64,000 nt of DNA from Polyangiaceae bacterium (GCA_020633205.1 JACKEB010000021.1:181538-245537); one strand, 5' to 3'. Positions 25,507 to 34,076 are shown, counted from the stretch's first letter. The notes: generated by a model from the sequence alone, not told the origin. A program made the numbers and translations.

Positions 25507-26202
25507 GTGCAGCTCGGCGTCGTCACGTTGTTTCCGGAGCTCTTCGCTACCTTCGCGGAGACGAGCTTCGTCGGGCGTGCTCAGAACCAGGGAGCACTGG
25601 ACCTCCAGTTTGAGTGGTTACGTGAGCACGGCCTTGGCAAGCACCGCAGCGTCGACGACACACCCTACGGGGGCGGTTCGGGCATGGTGCTTCGGGTTGA
25701 CTGCGTGATTAGCGCAATCGAGGCGCTGGAGGCGCGCTTGGGCGGGCGCGCTCATCGCGTGTTGATGACTCCCCAGGGGAGTCCTTTCCGCCAGGCTACC
25801 GCTTGGCGCTTCTCCTCGCTCAGCCGGTTGGTTTTGATTTGTGGCCGCTACGAAGGCTTCGACGAGCGTGTTCGCGATCACGTGGACGAAGAGGTTTCCC
25901 TCGGGGACTTCGTGCTTACTGGGGGGGAGGTGCCGGCAATGGCCGTGATTGAGGCGAGCGTGCGCCTGATCCCGGGTGTGCTTGGCAACGCTGATTCTAT
26001 CCGCGAGGAATCCTTCGCGGAAGAGAACGCGGGTGGTCTCGAGTACCCACAATACACGCGGCCCGAAGAGTTTCGAGGCGTAAGAGTCCCCGAGATCCTG
26101 AAGGGCGGTGATCACGGGAAGATCGCTGAGTGGCGCCACTCCCAGGCGGCCGAGCGAACCCGGGTGCGCCGACCAGATCTGCTGAACGAGGAGCAAGAGT
26201 GA
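25507..26202 (+). CDS. trmD: tRNA (guanine-N1)-methyltransferase (m1G37)
   Basis: 231 residues from GTG 25507. SPOUT-class enzyme that methylates G37 next to the anticodon and prevents +1 frameshifting. Motifs: MQLGVVTLFPELF, DDTPYGGGSGMVLR, the trefoil-knot SAM site (LICGRYEGFDERV, SLGDFVLTGGE) and the C-terminal tRNA-binding part (YPQYTRPEEFRGVRVPEIL, GDHGKIAEWR). Its TGA overlaps the GTG of the next gene by four bases (GTGA), indicating translational coupling. In most bacteria rplS follows; here a second methyltransferase gene does. Confidence 0.98.
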   Translation: MQLGVVTLFPELFATFAETSFVGRAQNQGALDLQFEWLREHGLGKHRSVDDTPYGGGSGMVLRVDCVISAIEALEARLGGRAHRVLMTPQGSPFRQATAWRFSSLSRLVLICGRYEGFDERVRDHVDEEVSLGDFVLTGGEVPAMAVIEASVRLIPGVLGNADSIREESFAEENAGGLEYPQYTRPEEFRGVRVPEILKGGDHGKIAEWRHSQAAERTRVRRPDLLNEEQE

Positions 26203-26759
26203 AGAACCAGCGCAGGGTCGCTGCAGCGCTGGTGCACTACCCAGTGCTCGACCGGCAGGGTGGCATCGTCACCACGGCGATCACCAATCTCGATATCCAC
26301 GACATCTCGCGGAGCGCCCACACGTTCGGTCTGAGCGACTACTTCCTGGTGCACCCGGTGGCAGCGCAGCGCGAGCTAGCGGCGCGCGTACGCGACCACT
26401 GGTTGCATGGCCCTGGCGGAAAGCGCATCCCGGACCGCCAGCCACCGATGCGCGATCTGCGCATCGTCGAGTCCTTGGACCAGGCTCTCGAGTCCCTTGG
26501 GCCTGATGCCGAGCTTTGGACCACCAGCGCGAAGGTGCGGCCAGAGAACACAAGCTACGATTCCGCGCGGCAACTGCTTACGGACGCTGGCCCGCCAGTT
26601 CTGCTTGTGTTCGGTACCGGGTGGGGCCTGCCAAGCAGCGTTGAAGAGCGAGCCAAGCGCGCGCTCGAGCCGATCGGTTCACCACGGGAAGATGGCTTCA
26701 ATCACCTGAGCGTGCGCGCTGCGGCTGCCATCACGTTTTGGCGGCTGCTCGGCAACTAG
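26199..26759 (+). CDS. SPOUT-type RNA methyltransferase, TrmD-associated family
   Basis: 186 residues from GTG 26199, whose first bases overlap the trmD stop. The sequence VAAALVHYPVLDRQGGIVTT, AITNLDIHDISRSAHTFGLS, LLVFGTGWGLPSSVEERAKR and FNHLSVRAAAAITFWRLLGN matches the family known as Methyltrn_RNA_4 (PF09936), a predicted SAM-dependent RNA methyltransferase that is fused to TrmD in several deltaproteobacteria. The GTGWGLP and LSVRAA segments fit the knotted SAM pocket. Target RNA not established. Here it is a separate but translationally coupled gene. Confidence 0.85.
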   Translation: MKNQRRVAAALVHYPVLDRQGGIVTTAITNLDIHDISRSAHTFGLSDYFLVHPVAAQRELAARVRDHWLHGPGGKRIPDRQPPMRDLRIVESLDQALESLGPDAELWTTSAKVRPENTSYDSARQLLTDAGPPVLLVFGTGWGLPSSVEERAKRALEPIGSPREDGFNHLSVRAAAAITFWRLLGN

Positions 26760-26799
26760 CGATCCTTCGCGCCTCTGGAGCAGGCTCTGACGCGTCGAA

Positions 26800-26837
26800 G
26801 CCTCGCGAGTTTGGTCCGGTCGTCCGGCTCGCGAGGC
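26800..26837 (+). terminator. Probable terminator of the rpsP-trmD unit
   Basis: GCCTCGCGAG (26800-26809) pairs perfectly with CTCGCGAGGC (26828-26837) across an 18-base loop, 40 bases past the last stop. No T-run follows. It lies between convergent genes. Confidence 0.45.
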
Positions 26838-26894
26838 CTCTGCGCTTGGCGGTAGCAGGCGGGACTCCTGGTCAGAGACCCCCGTGCTGGGACA

Positions 26895-28103
26895 TCACTG
26901 GAAAGGGCGTCGGCCGCGGAAGGTCAGGCTCGTCACCGCATCGGCGAAGATGCGTACGTCGTAGTAGCCAAGGGTGACCAGTGTTTGCGTTCCATCCACG
27001 TCCATCAGGCCCGTTGCGGCGACGCGGGCGACGCCAGGTTCCACGTTGAGCGCCGAGTAGATCGCGGTGCGTCCCGTGCCAACTTCGTTGCGGCCGGATT
27101 CGGGGAGCGGGTTGTACTCGTCGTCGTTGAAGTAGCTCACCGCGGCGCGCACCGTGTTGATGTCGACGCGGGCGTTCTGGATGCGGATGTTGTCGCAGTC
27201 GTGCACCTCACCACCGATAGCCCCATTCCCTGAGGAAATGGGTGAGCCGAGGGCTACCGTGGGGATTAGCTGGAAGTCGCTGTCCGCGAGGGCACGCTGA
27301 TCTCGGGTGTAGGTGTTACTCCCTGCATCGAAGTCCGGATCTTCTTCCGTGATGTACAGGTTGTAGGTGTAGAGCGTTCGCCACAGCGGCGCTCCGCCCG
27401 CGCCGCTCTCATCCGAGCTCTTGGTAATGACCATCAGCTCGGTGTAGGTCGGCACATCCGCATAGGTGTAGGTACGGTTGTCTACGAGCTCGTCCGGGCA
27501 GTCGTCGTCGGCTTCCTGAACGACGTCAAAGTCGTCGGTGACCACGGGGGTTCCGATCAACTCGAGCTTGTCGCGGTAGGTCGCGGAGTTTGGATCGTTG
27601 TCGACGGTGTAGACCTCGATCTTGACGTTGCTCAGATCACAGCCGTTGCTGAACGCTTCGACGATACCCTTCATCGTCACCAGCTTGCTTGGCTTCGTCC
27701 CTGGTGCGTCGCCTTCGAAGCACGAGAGGTTTGGAGGAGCGCCCGTCGGATCCGAATAGTCGATGGTGTCCGTGGTGCGTGTGATGTTGGGTGAGGTGCC
27801 CTTGCCCGGCTCACCGACGAGTACACAGCACGAATCAACTGGTCGTTGGGACGCGCGCTTGCAGTCATCGATCGTGCAGTCGGCGTGGCAGAAGTCGTCG
27901 TTCGCGGCGCGCCACGTTCCCGTGCATGCACCTGGGCCATTGGTTGCATAGGAGGGCTCGGCACCCGCGCCGCCTGTGCCACCACCGGCGGTCCCACCGT
28001 TGCCACCGTTGCCGCCGTTGTTGCCGCCGGAGTCTCCTCCGTCACTTCCGCAAGCCACCGCGACACAGAGCGCGGGAGCAAGCCAGAGAAAGCCAAAGCG
28101 CAT
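26895..28103 (-). CDS. Cys-rich surface lipoprotein, unknown function
   Basis: 402 residues from ATG 28103, chosen because AAGGTGG lies just upstream and MRFGFLWLAPALCVAVAC is a lipoprotein signal; the frame is open 16 codons further. After the lipidated Cys comes a Gly/Asn/Thr-rich linker (GGDSGGNNGGNGGNGGTAGG), common in myxobacterial surface lipoproteins. The first domain has clustered Cys (ACTGTW, CHADCTIDDC, DSCCVL). A later part contains carboxypeptidase-regulatory-like stretches (VTMKGIVEAFSNGCDLSNVK; DCDNIRIQNARVDINTVRAA), suggesting beta-sandwich surface modules. Likely exposed at the outer membrane. No enzyme motif seen. Confidence 0.82.
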   Translation of the reverse strand: MRFGFLWLAPALCVAVACGSDGGDSGGNNGGNGGNGGTAGGGTGGAGAEPSYATNGPGACTGTWRAANDDFCHADCTIDDCKRASQRPVDSCCVLVGEPGKGTSPNITRTTDTIDYSDPTGAPPNLSCFEGDAPGTKPSKLVTMKGIVEAFSNGCDLSNVKIEVYTVDNDPNSATYRDKLELIGTPVVTDDFDVVQEADDDCPDELVDNRTYTYADVPTYTELMVITKSSDESGAGGAPLWRTLYTYNLYITEEDPDFDAGSNTYTRDQRALADSDFQLIPTVALGSPISSGNGAIGGEVHDCDNIRIQNARVDINTVRAAVSYFNDDEYNPLPESGRNEVGTGRTAIYSALNVEPGVARVAATGLMDVDGTQTLVTLGYYDVRIFADAVTSLTFRGRRPFQ

Positions 28104-28319
28104 GAGTTCCACCTTCAGTTCGTGTTCGAGATTCATTGCGCAAGCGCGCAAAAGCGGTCGGCGTCGGACGCAGACCCGGATTTGGAACTTAACCCAAACG
28201 TCCCACGGCTCGCATGAACATTTGGTTGGTTTAGTTGCGAACGACTTTGTGCGTCGCGTTAGGGCTACTTTGCTGGGGCCTGCGTGGGCGATCTCGGCGT
28301 CTCGTCCTCGCTACTTTTG

Positions 28320-28332
28320 ATTGGGGGGGAGG
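28320..28332 (+). repeat. T/G-run motif, copy a
   Basis: ATTGGGGGGGAGG in the intergenic region; related to the 16-base motif at 31060-31075 and 59844-59859 but with a shorter T-run. Confidence 0.35.
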
Positions 28333-28924
28333 GCGCGCCATGGCTGACGAACGGGCGCTCTTGAACCCCGCTGAGTCGTCCCCGCCTTGAGCGAAGTAGT
28401 CGCTCAAAGGCGCCCAACAGCCCGTGGCAGCAGCGAATGCTCGCCCGCGCAAGCGCACGCGGGGCGCAGGCGAGCGTCAGAGTCGGGGCGAGGCGCGGGA
28501 GACACGGCCCACGGGTGCCGAGGGAGCTAGAAGACACGGGCGAGCGCGGGCGGCAGCCCGCGTCAGTGGAAAACGCTCGAGCGGGGCGCCCCGTACCCGC
28601 CAGCGAAACTCGGGTGTGGGCGCGGCCCGAGACGAGGCGCGAGGCGCGAACGTCGCAGCTGACGTCGCGGACGCTAGGGCGGAGTCATCCAGGAGCTGAA
28701 GCGGCCGTGTGAGGCCCGGAGCGACCCAGCGAGAAGCATGCGTCGGGCCCGCTTGGGTCATCGTGAGGTCAGTTGGGCCGTTTCCGCGTGGATGTGCGGT
28801 CCTGAACACTCCGGCGGCGGGGTGGGCGCGCAGTGGTCTGCGGCGGGGGGCGATGGAACGCCGATCCGGCGCCTGGCGAGCGCTGGCGCCTCAATGTCGC
28901 AACCCGTGATTCTGCGACAGCGGG

Positions 28925-29165
28925 TTCTTGGAAACGGCGGGCGTTGGCAATCACGACTTCTGGGCAACTGCACTTGGCAAAAGTCGCGCCTTGGAACGAC
29001 TGCGGTTGGGAACGACCGCGCCTGGCGATGACCGCATCCTGCAGCGGTCGCGCCTGACAACGGCTTCCCGCGACGGCTGCAGCTCGCGGTGGCTGAGTCT
29101 TGCGGCAGCTACAGCTCGCGACGGCTGCAAGCTCGCGATGGTTGCAGCGGCTCTTGCAAGCAGCG
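28925..29165 (+). repeat. Degenerate tandem array, period about 15-17 bases
   Basis: The first half repeats a TTGG(C/A/G)AAC-type core followed by CGAC/CGCC (for example TTGGCAAAAGTCGCGCC, TTGGAACGACTGCGG, TTGGGAACGACCGCGCC). The second half repeats GCTCGCGACGGCTGCA with changes. Units are imperfect and some are shortened. Confidence 0.6.
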
Positions 29166-29273
29166 CAGTCGCCGGCGAGGACGAAAGCCGTGGAGTTTCA
29201 GGCCGATATCGACCTGCCAGATCACGTCTTGCCTGGTTGACGCCAGCGACCAAAGAAGCGGCGCAAACGACGC

Positions 29274-29311
29274 CTCAGCAAAACACGGCTCAGCAAAACA
29301 CGGCTCAAAAC
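29274..29311 (+). repeat. 15-base tandem repeat
   Basis: Two perfect copies of CTCAGCAAAACACGG (29274-29288, 29289-29303) and a partial third (CTCAAAAC). Confidence 0.85.
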
Positions 29312-29563
29312 AGAAGAGCGCTCCCCAAAAAAGCCAGCAACCACGCGTCATGAACGACCGAACACCTCCTCAGCTCCGCCACACACCACCCTGCATCTCA
29401 CATACCGAGAGGCTCCGATCGCGTGCGGAATCACCTCGAAAGACCGATGTTGGGCGCAGAAGGGGTAGTGAAAGGGCTGCGCCTTTGGCAAAGTGATGAT
29501 TCTCTGGGCGGTTTGCGTCCAACACACAGCCCCAAGGCTTTGAAGCTGCCTCGTGGAGACCCC

Positions 29564-30889
29564 ATGCTTACTTCATCCCACCCCCGCAAGCTGATCGTGA
29601 GCCTACTCACGCTGGCCCTCGGCATGGGCGTAGGAGCGGTATCCGCAGCCGCGAGCCCAGCTGGTTTGAACGGCGTACAGCTCTGGTCGTACAGTCAAAA
29701 GGAGCTGCGAGACGCCGCGAAAGCTCAGCCCAAAGACCCGCAAAAAGCCCTCGAGTTGGGGATAGCGCTGCGTCGGGCTGGGCTCTTCAATGAGTCGTAC
29801 CAGGTGCTGCGCAAGGCCTATCTTCGGCCATCCCCGAGCAGCGCTAGCCTGCGCCTGGAAGCCGCGCGTAGCTTGCAGTCACAAGGCGAGTACAAGCGTG
29901 CTCTCAAGGAGTGCGCCGGTCTAAAGGGCAATGAGGTCACCTTTCGGGTCTGCCGCGCGGAAGCGCAGCTGATGTGGAAGCGTGCCAGCCTTGCCCTAGA
30001 GGAGGCCGAGAAGGCCGTCGCCGCGGACGCCGGAAGCTATGACGCGAAGGTGGCGCTCGGACGTGCACAGAAGCTCTCCGGAAAGCCGGACGAAGCTGAA
30101 ACCACGCTGGCGGGCGCGATCGCTGCGAACTCTGCCAGATACGAGGCGCACTACGAGCTGGGACAGCTCTACGTCAAAGAGAACAAGCCCCGTGTCAAGG
30201 CCGTCGCGGCGTTCCGTGCGGCAATGAAGGCTGACGGGGACGTGCCTGAGGTGCTGGTGGAGCTGGGTGAAGCTTTGAAGCCCGGCAGCGAGTCCGAAGG
30301 GCTGTTCGCTGCGGCGCTGAAGATTCGGCCGACCTACGGCGAGGCACTGGCTGGGCGGGGGGTCTCCTTGCTCGCGCTCAAGAAGCTGGACGACGCGCAG
30401 AAGAGCCTGACGGAAGCGCTGAAGCTCGACAGCAAGCGGAGCGATTGGCGAGTTGCGCTCGGGCGCGTGGAGCTCGAAAAGGGAGAACACCAAGCGGCGC
30501 TGAAGTCAGCTCAGGCAGCGCAGAAGCTGGTGAAGAACGACGCGGCGGCCAAGCTGCTCGAGGCGGATGCCTTGGCAGCGCTGGGCGATATCGACGTGGC
30601 CATCGAAGCCTATGAGCTTGCCTACGGCTACGCTCACGAGGACCCTCGGCCCTTGGTTCACGCGGCGAAAGCTTGTCTCGAGCACGATCGACCTACGACT
30701 GCACGCGCGTTTGCGGAGCGCGCGACTCAGGAGTACCCGAAGTGGGGACCCGCGTGGGTGATCGCTGGGGACACCGCTGTGGCTCAAAAGGACAAGGGGC
30801 CCGCTCGCGCTGCCTACAAGCGAGCGCTCAGCGCCCAGGGCCCAGTCGACAAGGCGGACGTGAAGCGCAAGCTGGCGGCGCTGAAGTAG
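29564..30889 (+). CDS. Exported tetratricopeptide-repeat protein
   Basis: 441 residues from ATG 29564 (GGAG seven bases upstream). The frame is open to 29423, but the signal peptide (KLIVSLLTLALGMGVGAVSA, cleaved about residue 32) fixes the start. The rest is almost entirely TPR helices, about ten repeats, e.g. AKAQPKDPQKALELGIALRR, AALKIRPTYGEALAGRGVSL, LKKLDDAQKSLTEALKLDS, IDVAIEAYELAYGYAHEDPR, RAAYKRALSAQGPVDKAD. Probably a periplasmic scaffold for protein-protein contacts. Partners unknown; the following acyltransferase gene starts 218 bases downstream. Confidence 0.88.
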   Translation: MLTSSHPRKLIVSLLTLALGMGVGAVSAAASPAGLNGVQLWSYSQKELRDAAKAQPKDPQKALELGIALRRAGLFNESYQVLRKAYLRPSPSSASLRLEAARSLQSQGEYKRALKECAGLKGNEVTFRVCRAEAQLMWKRASLALEEAEKAVAADAGSYDAKVALGRAQKLSGKPDEAETTLAGAIAANSARYEAHYELGQLYVKENKPRVKAVAAFRAAMKADGDVPEVLVELGEALKPGSESEGLFAAALKIRPTYGEALAGRGVSLLALKKLDDAQKSLTEALKLDSKRSDWRVALGRVELEKGEHQAALKSAQAAQKLVKNDAAAKLLEADALAALGDIDVAIEAYELAYGYAHEDPRPLVHAAKACLEHDRPTTARAFAERATQEYPKWGPAWVIAGDTAVAQKDKGPARAAYKRALSAQGPVDKADVKRKLAALK

Positions 30890-31059
30890 TGCCTTGGAGT
30901 CAAAGCGGCTAGCAGTTGAGTCGCCATCGCTAGTGCTCCTGGTTCTTGACGTGAGTCGCGAGCGCCCACCGCCCACAGCGCCTCTGACGGTCCTTGATGA
31001 AGCTGCGTGGCTCGAGTAGTTGCGGTGCTTCGCGTTGCTGGTTGGAGGCATGCGGCGCT

Positions 31060-31075
31060 CCTCCCCCCCAAAAAT
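31060..31075 (-). repeat. T/G-run motif, copy b
   Basis: ATTTTTGGGGGGGAGG on the minus strand, identical over 16 bases to the copy at 59844-59859. It lies 33 bases before the acyltransferase start. Confidence 0.5.
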
Positions 31076-31107
31076 CGCGGCGGAAGCTGCGAATAGACGA
31101 TAGGCCC

Positions 31108-31947
31108 GTGCTCTCTGCGGATTCACTTAGCTTGCGGCGCTTGGCGCTGCTCGGTGCGCGTCACGGTCCCGACTGGTGGCTTCGCTACAGTCCTCCGCTG
31201 ATCGGGGTCGCCTTCGCCGCGCTGATGCCGGAGCAACGTCGCCACATCGCCGCGAACCTGGCGACGCTTGGGGTACGCTCCCGAATCGCTACGCTCAGCA
31301 CATTCGCCAGCTACGCGGCGTGCTTGGCCGAGGGCATGGCGTTGGCTGCTGGGCGTGAAGTGAGCCCACGGGTCGACGTCGAGGGAGCGGGGCACCTGGA
31401 TGACGCACTGTCAGACGGGCGGGGCGTGATCCTCGTGACGGCGCACGTGGGCCCTTGGGATGCGGCGGCGCCGCTCTTGGCGCGGCGCCGGGATCTCGAG
31501 GTCAGCATCGTGATGCGTCGAGAGCGCGACGGCGCGGCGCGAGCGTTCCACGATGACTTGCGGGCCAGTGGTGGCGTGCGCGTGCTCCACGTAGGCGGCG
31601 ATCCGCTCGAGGCGCTGAACCTCCGCAGTGCGCTCGGCCCGGGCCGAGCGCTGGCGTTTCAGCTCGACCGCTTTGAGAGTTCTGGGCTGCCAGAGAGCGT
31701 GCCCGAAGGTCCTTTCCGGCTCGCCGCGCTCACGGGAGCGCCACTGGTCGCGGTGTTTGCGGCGCGCACGGGCGTATTCGACTATCGCCTGCAAATCGAG
31801 GCGCCTCGGCGCTACCCGCGGCGCGCGGCGCGGAGTGACTTGGCCGCAGAGCGCGAACGGATGCTCGGCGTTCTGCTCGAATGGATCCGTCGCTACCCCA
31901 CGCAGTGGTTCGACTTCGCGCCTCGGGACCACGCGCCCACGCGCTGA
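31108..31947 (+). CDS. LpxL/HtrB-like acyltransferase
   Basis: 279 residues if GTG 31108 is used; upstream open sequence to 30994 has no homology. Family of late lipid A (Kdo2-lipid IVA) acyltransferases and related lysophospholipid acyltransferases. Seen: WWLRYSPPLIGVAFAALMPE, then the catalytic H-x4-D in VTAHVGPWD, the downstream motif RRERDGAARAFHDDLRASGG, QLDRFESSGLPESVPEGPFR and a C-terminal WIRRYPTQWFDFAP, as in LpxL members. It should transfer an acyl chain to a lipid acceptor at the inner membrane. The first hydrophobic segment is weaker than usual, so the anchor may be peripheral. Substrate not determinable. Confidence 0.82.
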   Translation: MLSADSLSLRRLALLGARHGPDWWLRYSPPLIGVAFAALMPEQRRHIAANLATLGVRSRIATLSTFASYAACLAEGMALAAGREVSPRVDVEGAGHLDDALSDGRGVILVTAHVGPWDAAAPLLARRRDLEVSIVMRRERDGAARAFHDDLRASGGVRVLHVGGDPLEALNLRSALGPGRALAFQLDRFESSGLPESVPEGPFRLAALTGAPLVAVFAARTGVFDYRLQIEAPRRYPRRAARSDLAAERERMLGVLLEWIRRYPTQWFDFAPRDHAPTR

Positions 31948-32023
31948 GGAATCGCGTCTCTCGAGCTGAAAAGCCGCTCTGAGCTGGCGCGGCGCGGGAG
32001 TCTTTGGCACAACTCGCGACCTT

Positions 32024-32731
32024 ATGCGCCTATGCATCGGTCAAGCAGCCCTGATGGGCAAGCTCGCGCGCTACGCACAGAGCTTCAACCTGCTGGAGCT
32101 GCGCGCCGACGTCGGCACGCTCCCGCGTCCGCCGCGCTTGCGCGAGTGGAAGGTGTCCGTACCTGAAGACTTCGTGTTCAGCGTGTTGTCACCCAAGGCG
32201 TTGCTCAGCCTCGAGCCAGGGGAGGAGCACGACAAGGCACGGGCGTACACGCAGCGTGCAATCGCCTCTCTCGAAGCCGAGTGGTTCGTGCTTCAGACGG
32301 GCCCAGGCGTGACCCCCAGTGCGCGCGGCCGCGAGCGCTTGCTCAAGTTGGTGGAGGAAGCGAAGTCGTGGGGCGTGCGAGTTGCCTGGGAGCCTCGCGG
32401 CCCTTGGGCGCCCGCACAGGCCGCGGAGTTCTGCGCCGAGCACAGCATGACTTTGGTGGCCGATTTGAGTCTCGAGGCCGCGGCCGCGACCGACGTGATC
32501 TACTCCCGCGTGCGTGCGCTGGGGGCGGGCGGTCGTATCACGAGCGGCGCGGCAGATCGCATTGCTGAGCGCCTCGCGGATGCCGAGGAGGCGTTCGTGG
32601 TGGTGGAAGGCGCGAGCGCCAAGAGCCTGGCCAAGGGACTGCGCCACGAGTTGTTGAGCGACGCTGGGGCCTGGGCCGAGTTCGATGGCGTCGAAGTGGA
32701 TGACGAAGACGACGACGGAGAGGAAGAGTGA
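32024..32731 (+). CDS. DUF72 (YecE-like) family protein
   Basis: 235 residues. DUF72 proteins are TIM-barrels of unknown function. The family pattern is recognisable: YAQSFNLLELRADVGTLPRP, the conserved FVFSVLSPKALLSLEPGEEH, WFVLQTGPGVTPSARGRERL and VRVAWEPRGPW. The C-terminus is an acidic tail (DDEDDDGEEE). The typical N-terminal GTSGW..W and the C-terminal NN..GYA/AVxNA parts are reduced, so this is a shortened member. Its last bases overlap the GTG start of the next gene (GTGA), giving a two-gene translationally coupled unit. Confidence 0.8.
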   Translation: MRLCIGQAALMGKLARYAQSFNLLELRADVGTLPRPPRLREWKVSVPEDFVFSVLSPKALLSLEPGEEHDKARAYTQRAIASLEAEWFVLQTGPGVTPSARGRERLLKLVEEAKSWGVRVAWEPRGPWAPAQAAEFCAEHSMTLVADLSLEAAAATDVIYSRVRALGAGGRITSGAADRIAERLADAEEAFVVVEGASAKSLAKGLRHELLSDAGAWAEFDGVEVDDEDDDGEEE

Positions 32732-33663
32732 GTCGTCGCTCCCTCTCATGCGCGAACGACGCGCTGGTTGATGAGGTTGCAGCGGAGGCCTTGAGTGCCG
32801 GCCAGAGCGCCCTTGGGGCGTGCCTCGCCGGCTTCTTTGCGGCGGCTGCGAAGAGCGAAGAAGGCTTGTTTTCGCCTGTTACCATCATTCTTGGTGGAGT
32901 GGGCACGGGTGGTCGCGCGTTCGATGGGCGGCTCCGCCAGCCAGGGCTTGGCGTCAAGCGGCCCCGCGGCTTCATCAACGAGGCCGAAGTTCCCGTTGCC
33001 GCACGGATTGCTATTCCCTGCGGCCTGGCAGCCGCCGCGGTGGCTTGCGCGTACCAGGCAGGCACCAGCATGAGCACCGTGTTGCGGCCTGCGCTGCAGA
33101 TCGCGAAGAAAGAGGGCGCGCGCATCGATGCCCTCGAGCGCGTCAAACAGCTCGGCGGCAACGCCCTGCGCGACCCATTGTTCGCGCGCGCCTTCACCTT
33201 GCTGGCGGGGCCGACGGAAGGCGGCGTGGTCTCCATCGAGGATCTGGTCCCGCAGCAGGGCCTGGACGTTCCGCTGTCGGTTCGAGACGCCGAGTGCGGA
33301 CGCGTCCAAGAGCCACCGTGGGTCACAGACGAAGCGCTCGCGGCGCCGAGCGAAAACACCCGAGTCGTCCTGGCAATCGATGTCCACGGCGGGTTCGCGG
33401 CGCTCAGCTTTCAGCGCGCCGAGGGGCCGATGCTAGAGGGCCTCGACCTACGGGCGCCGCTTGGTGCTCAGCCAGTGATGCGCGGCGTGCCCCGGGTGAA
33501 GCCGGGGAGCGCGCTCAGCGCACCCGCGCCCATCGGCCTTTTGCTCGGGGAGAATGGCGCCGTGACGTCGGTCGTCGCCCAACCGGCGGCGGCGCGGGTG
33601 GACGTGCCGAGCCTGATGTTGACTCGAGACGCTGGCACCCGTCGCGTGGACCGCGTCAAATAG
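32728..33663 (+). CDS. Shortened gamma-glutamyltransferase-like protein
   Basis: 311 residues from GTG 32728, overlapping the DUF72 stop. Segments match gamma-glutamyltransferases in order: DEVAAEALSAGQSALGACLA (N-terminal helix), GGVGTGGRAFDGRL, PRGFINEAEVPVAARIAIPC (family: EAPVAARVAVP), STVLRPALQIAKKEGARIDA, and near the end PRVKPGSALSAPAPIGLLLG (family: NAxAPGKRPLSSMSPTIVL). Active enzymes are about 550 residues and self-cleave at a Thr in TTHxSVVDxxG. Here the aligned stretch is TRVVLAIDVHG, with Thr211 in the nucleophile position but TH lost. So it is a miniature, probably non-processed relative. Function with DUF72 unknown. Confidence 0.6.
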   Translation: MSRRSLSCANDALVDEVAAEALSAGQSALGACLAGFFAAAAKSEEGLFSPVTIILGGVGTGGRAFDGRLRQPGLGVKRPRGFINEAEVPVAARIAIPCGLAAAAVACAYQAGTSMSTVLRPALQIAKKEGARIDALERVKQLGGNALRDPLFARAFTLLAGPTEGGVVSIEDLVPQQGLDVPLSVRDAECGRVQEPPWVTDEALAAPSENTRVVLAIDVHGGFAALSFQRAEGPMLEGLDLRAPLGAQPVMRGVPRVKPGSALSAPAPIGLLLGENGAVTSVVAQPAAARVDVPSLMLTRDAGTRRVDRVK

Positions 33664-33821
33664 CGCTGCGGCGCCCCTCACCCCCGAATCCGAAGGGCAC
33701 TTGCGCTCCGACGTCAGCGCGTAGGGCTGGGGTGCGCGTCCTGAATGCGGATTTTCGCTTTCTTGCGGAAACACGAAAAGCGGCTCACTCCGCCAGGGGA
33801 GTGGCCGCCCGTGCTTTGGCT

Positions 33822-33852
33822 GCAGCGTCGCTCAGAACGCAGCGTCGCTCAG
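33822..33852. repeat. 14-base direct repeat, period 17
   Basis: GCAGCGTCGCTCAG at 33822-33835 and again at 33839-33852, three bases apart. The second copy runs into the last codons of rpmB on the opposite strand. Confidence 0.85.
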
Positions 33853-34076
33853 GCGATCTTGACGCCGTGGCGCTTCGCGTACTCGAGCACGCCGATCTTG
33901 TCGATCGTGCGTAGATCGCTGGTTGTGAGCTTGAGCGTCACAAAGCGACCGAGCTCGGCCACCCACAGCCGACGACGCTGCACGTTGACGTGCTGCCAGC
34001 GGGGGGTCTTGATGTTGGAGTGCGAAACGTTGCGAGCGCGCATCCGCCGCTTGCCGGTAAAATCACTTCTAGCCAT
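33849..34076 (-). CDS. rpmB: 50S ribosomal protein L28
   Basis: 75 residues: MARSDFTGKRRMRARNVSHS, IKTPRWQHVNVQRRRLWVAE, DLRTIDKIGVLEYAKRHGVK. It matches bL28 over its full length. The zinc-binding Cys pairs found in some L28 forms are absent, so this is the Cys-minus form. The upstream membrane-protein gene on the same strand ends 62 bases before this start. Confidence 0.97.
   Translation of the reverse strand: MARSDFTGKRRMRARNVSHSNIKTPRWQHVNVQRRRLWVAELGRFVTLKLTTSDLRTIDKIGVLEYAKRHGVKIA

Larger units (their letters stand above)
28104..29563. other. 1.46 kb gene-poor region with degenerate repeats
   Basis: Longest stretch without a convincing gene. Short open frames occur in all directions, but their products are low-complexity (Arg/Ala/Gly-rich) and show no family features. 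It contains a G-run motif at 28320-28332, a very GC-rich block (about 28430-28700), a degenerate repeat array (28925-29165) and a 15-base tandem repeat (29274-29311). It separates divergent genes, so promoters for the surface lipoprotein (minus) and the TPR protein (plus) should be here. A non-coding RNA cannot be excluded. Confidence 0.5.

Noticed and set aside
28424..28712. Two overlapping plus-strand frames of about 91 codons
   Set aside because: Low-complexity Arg/Ala/Gly products without family features, and no credible ribosome site; they reflect the GC-rich block.
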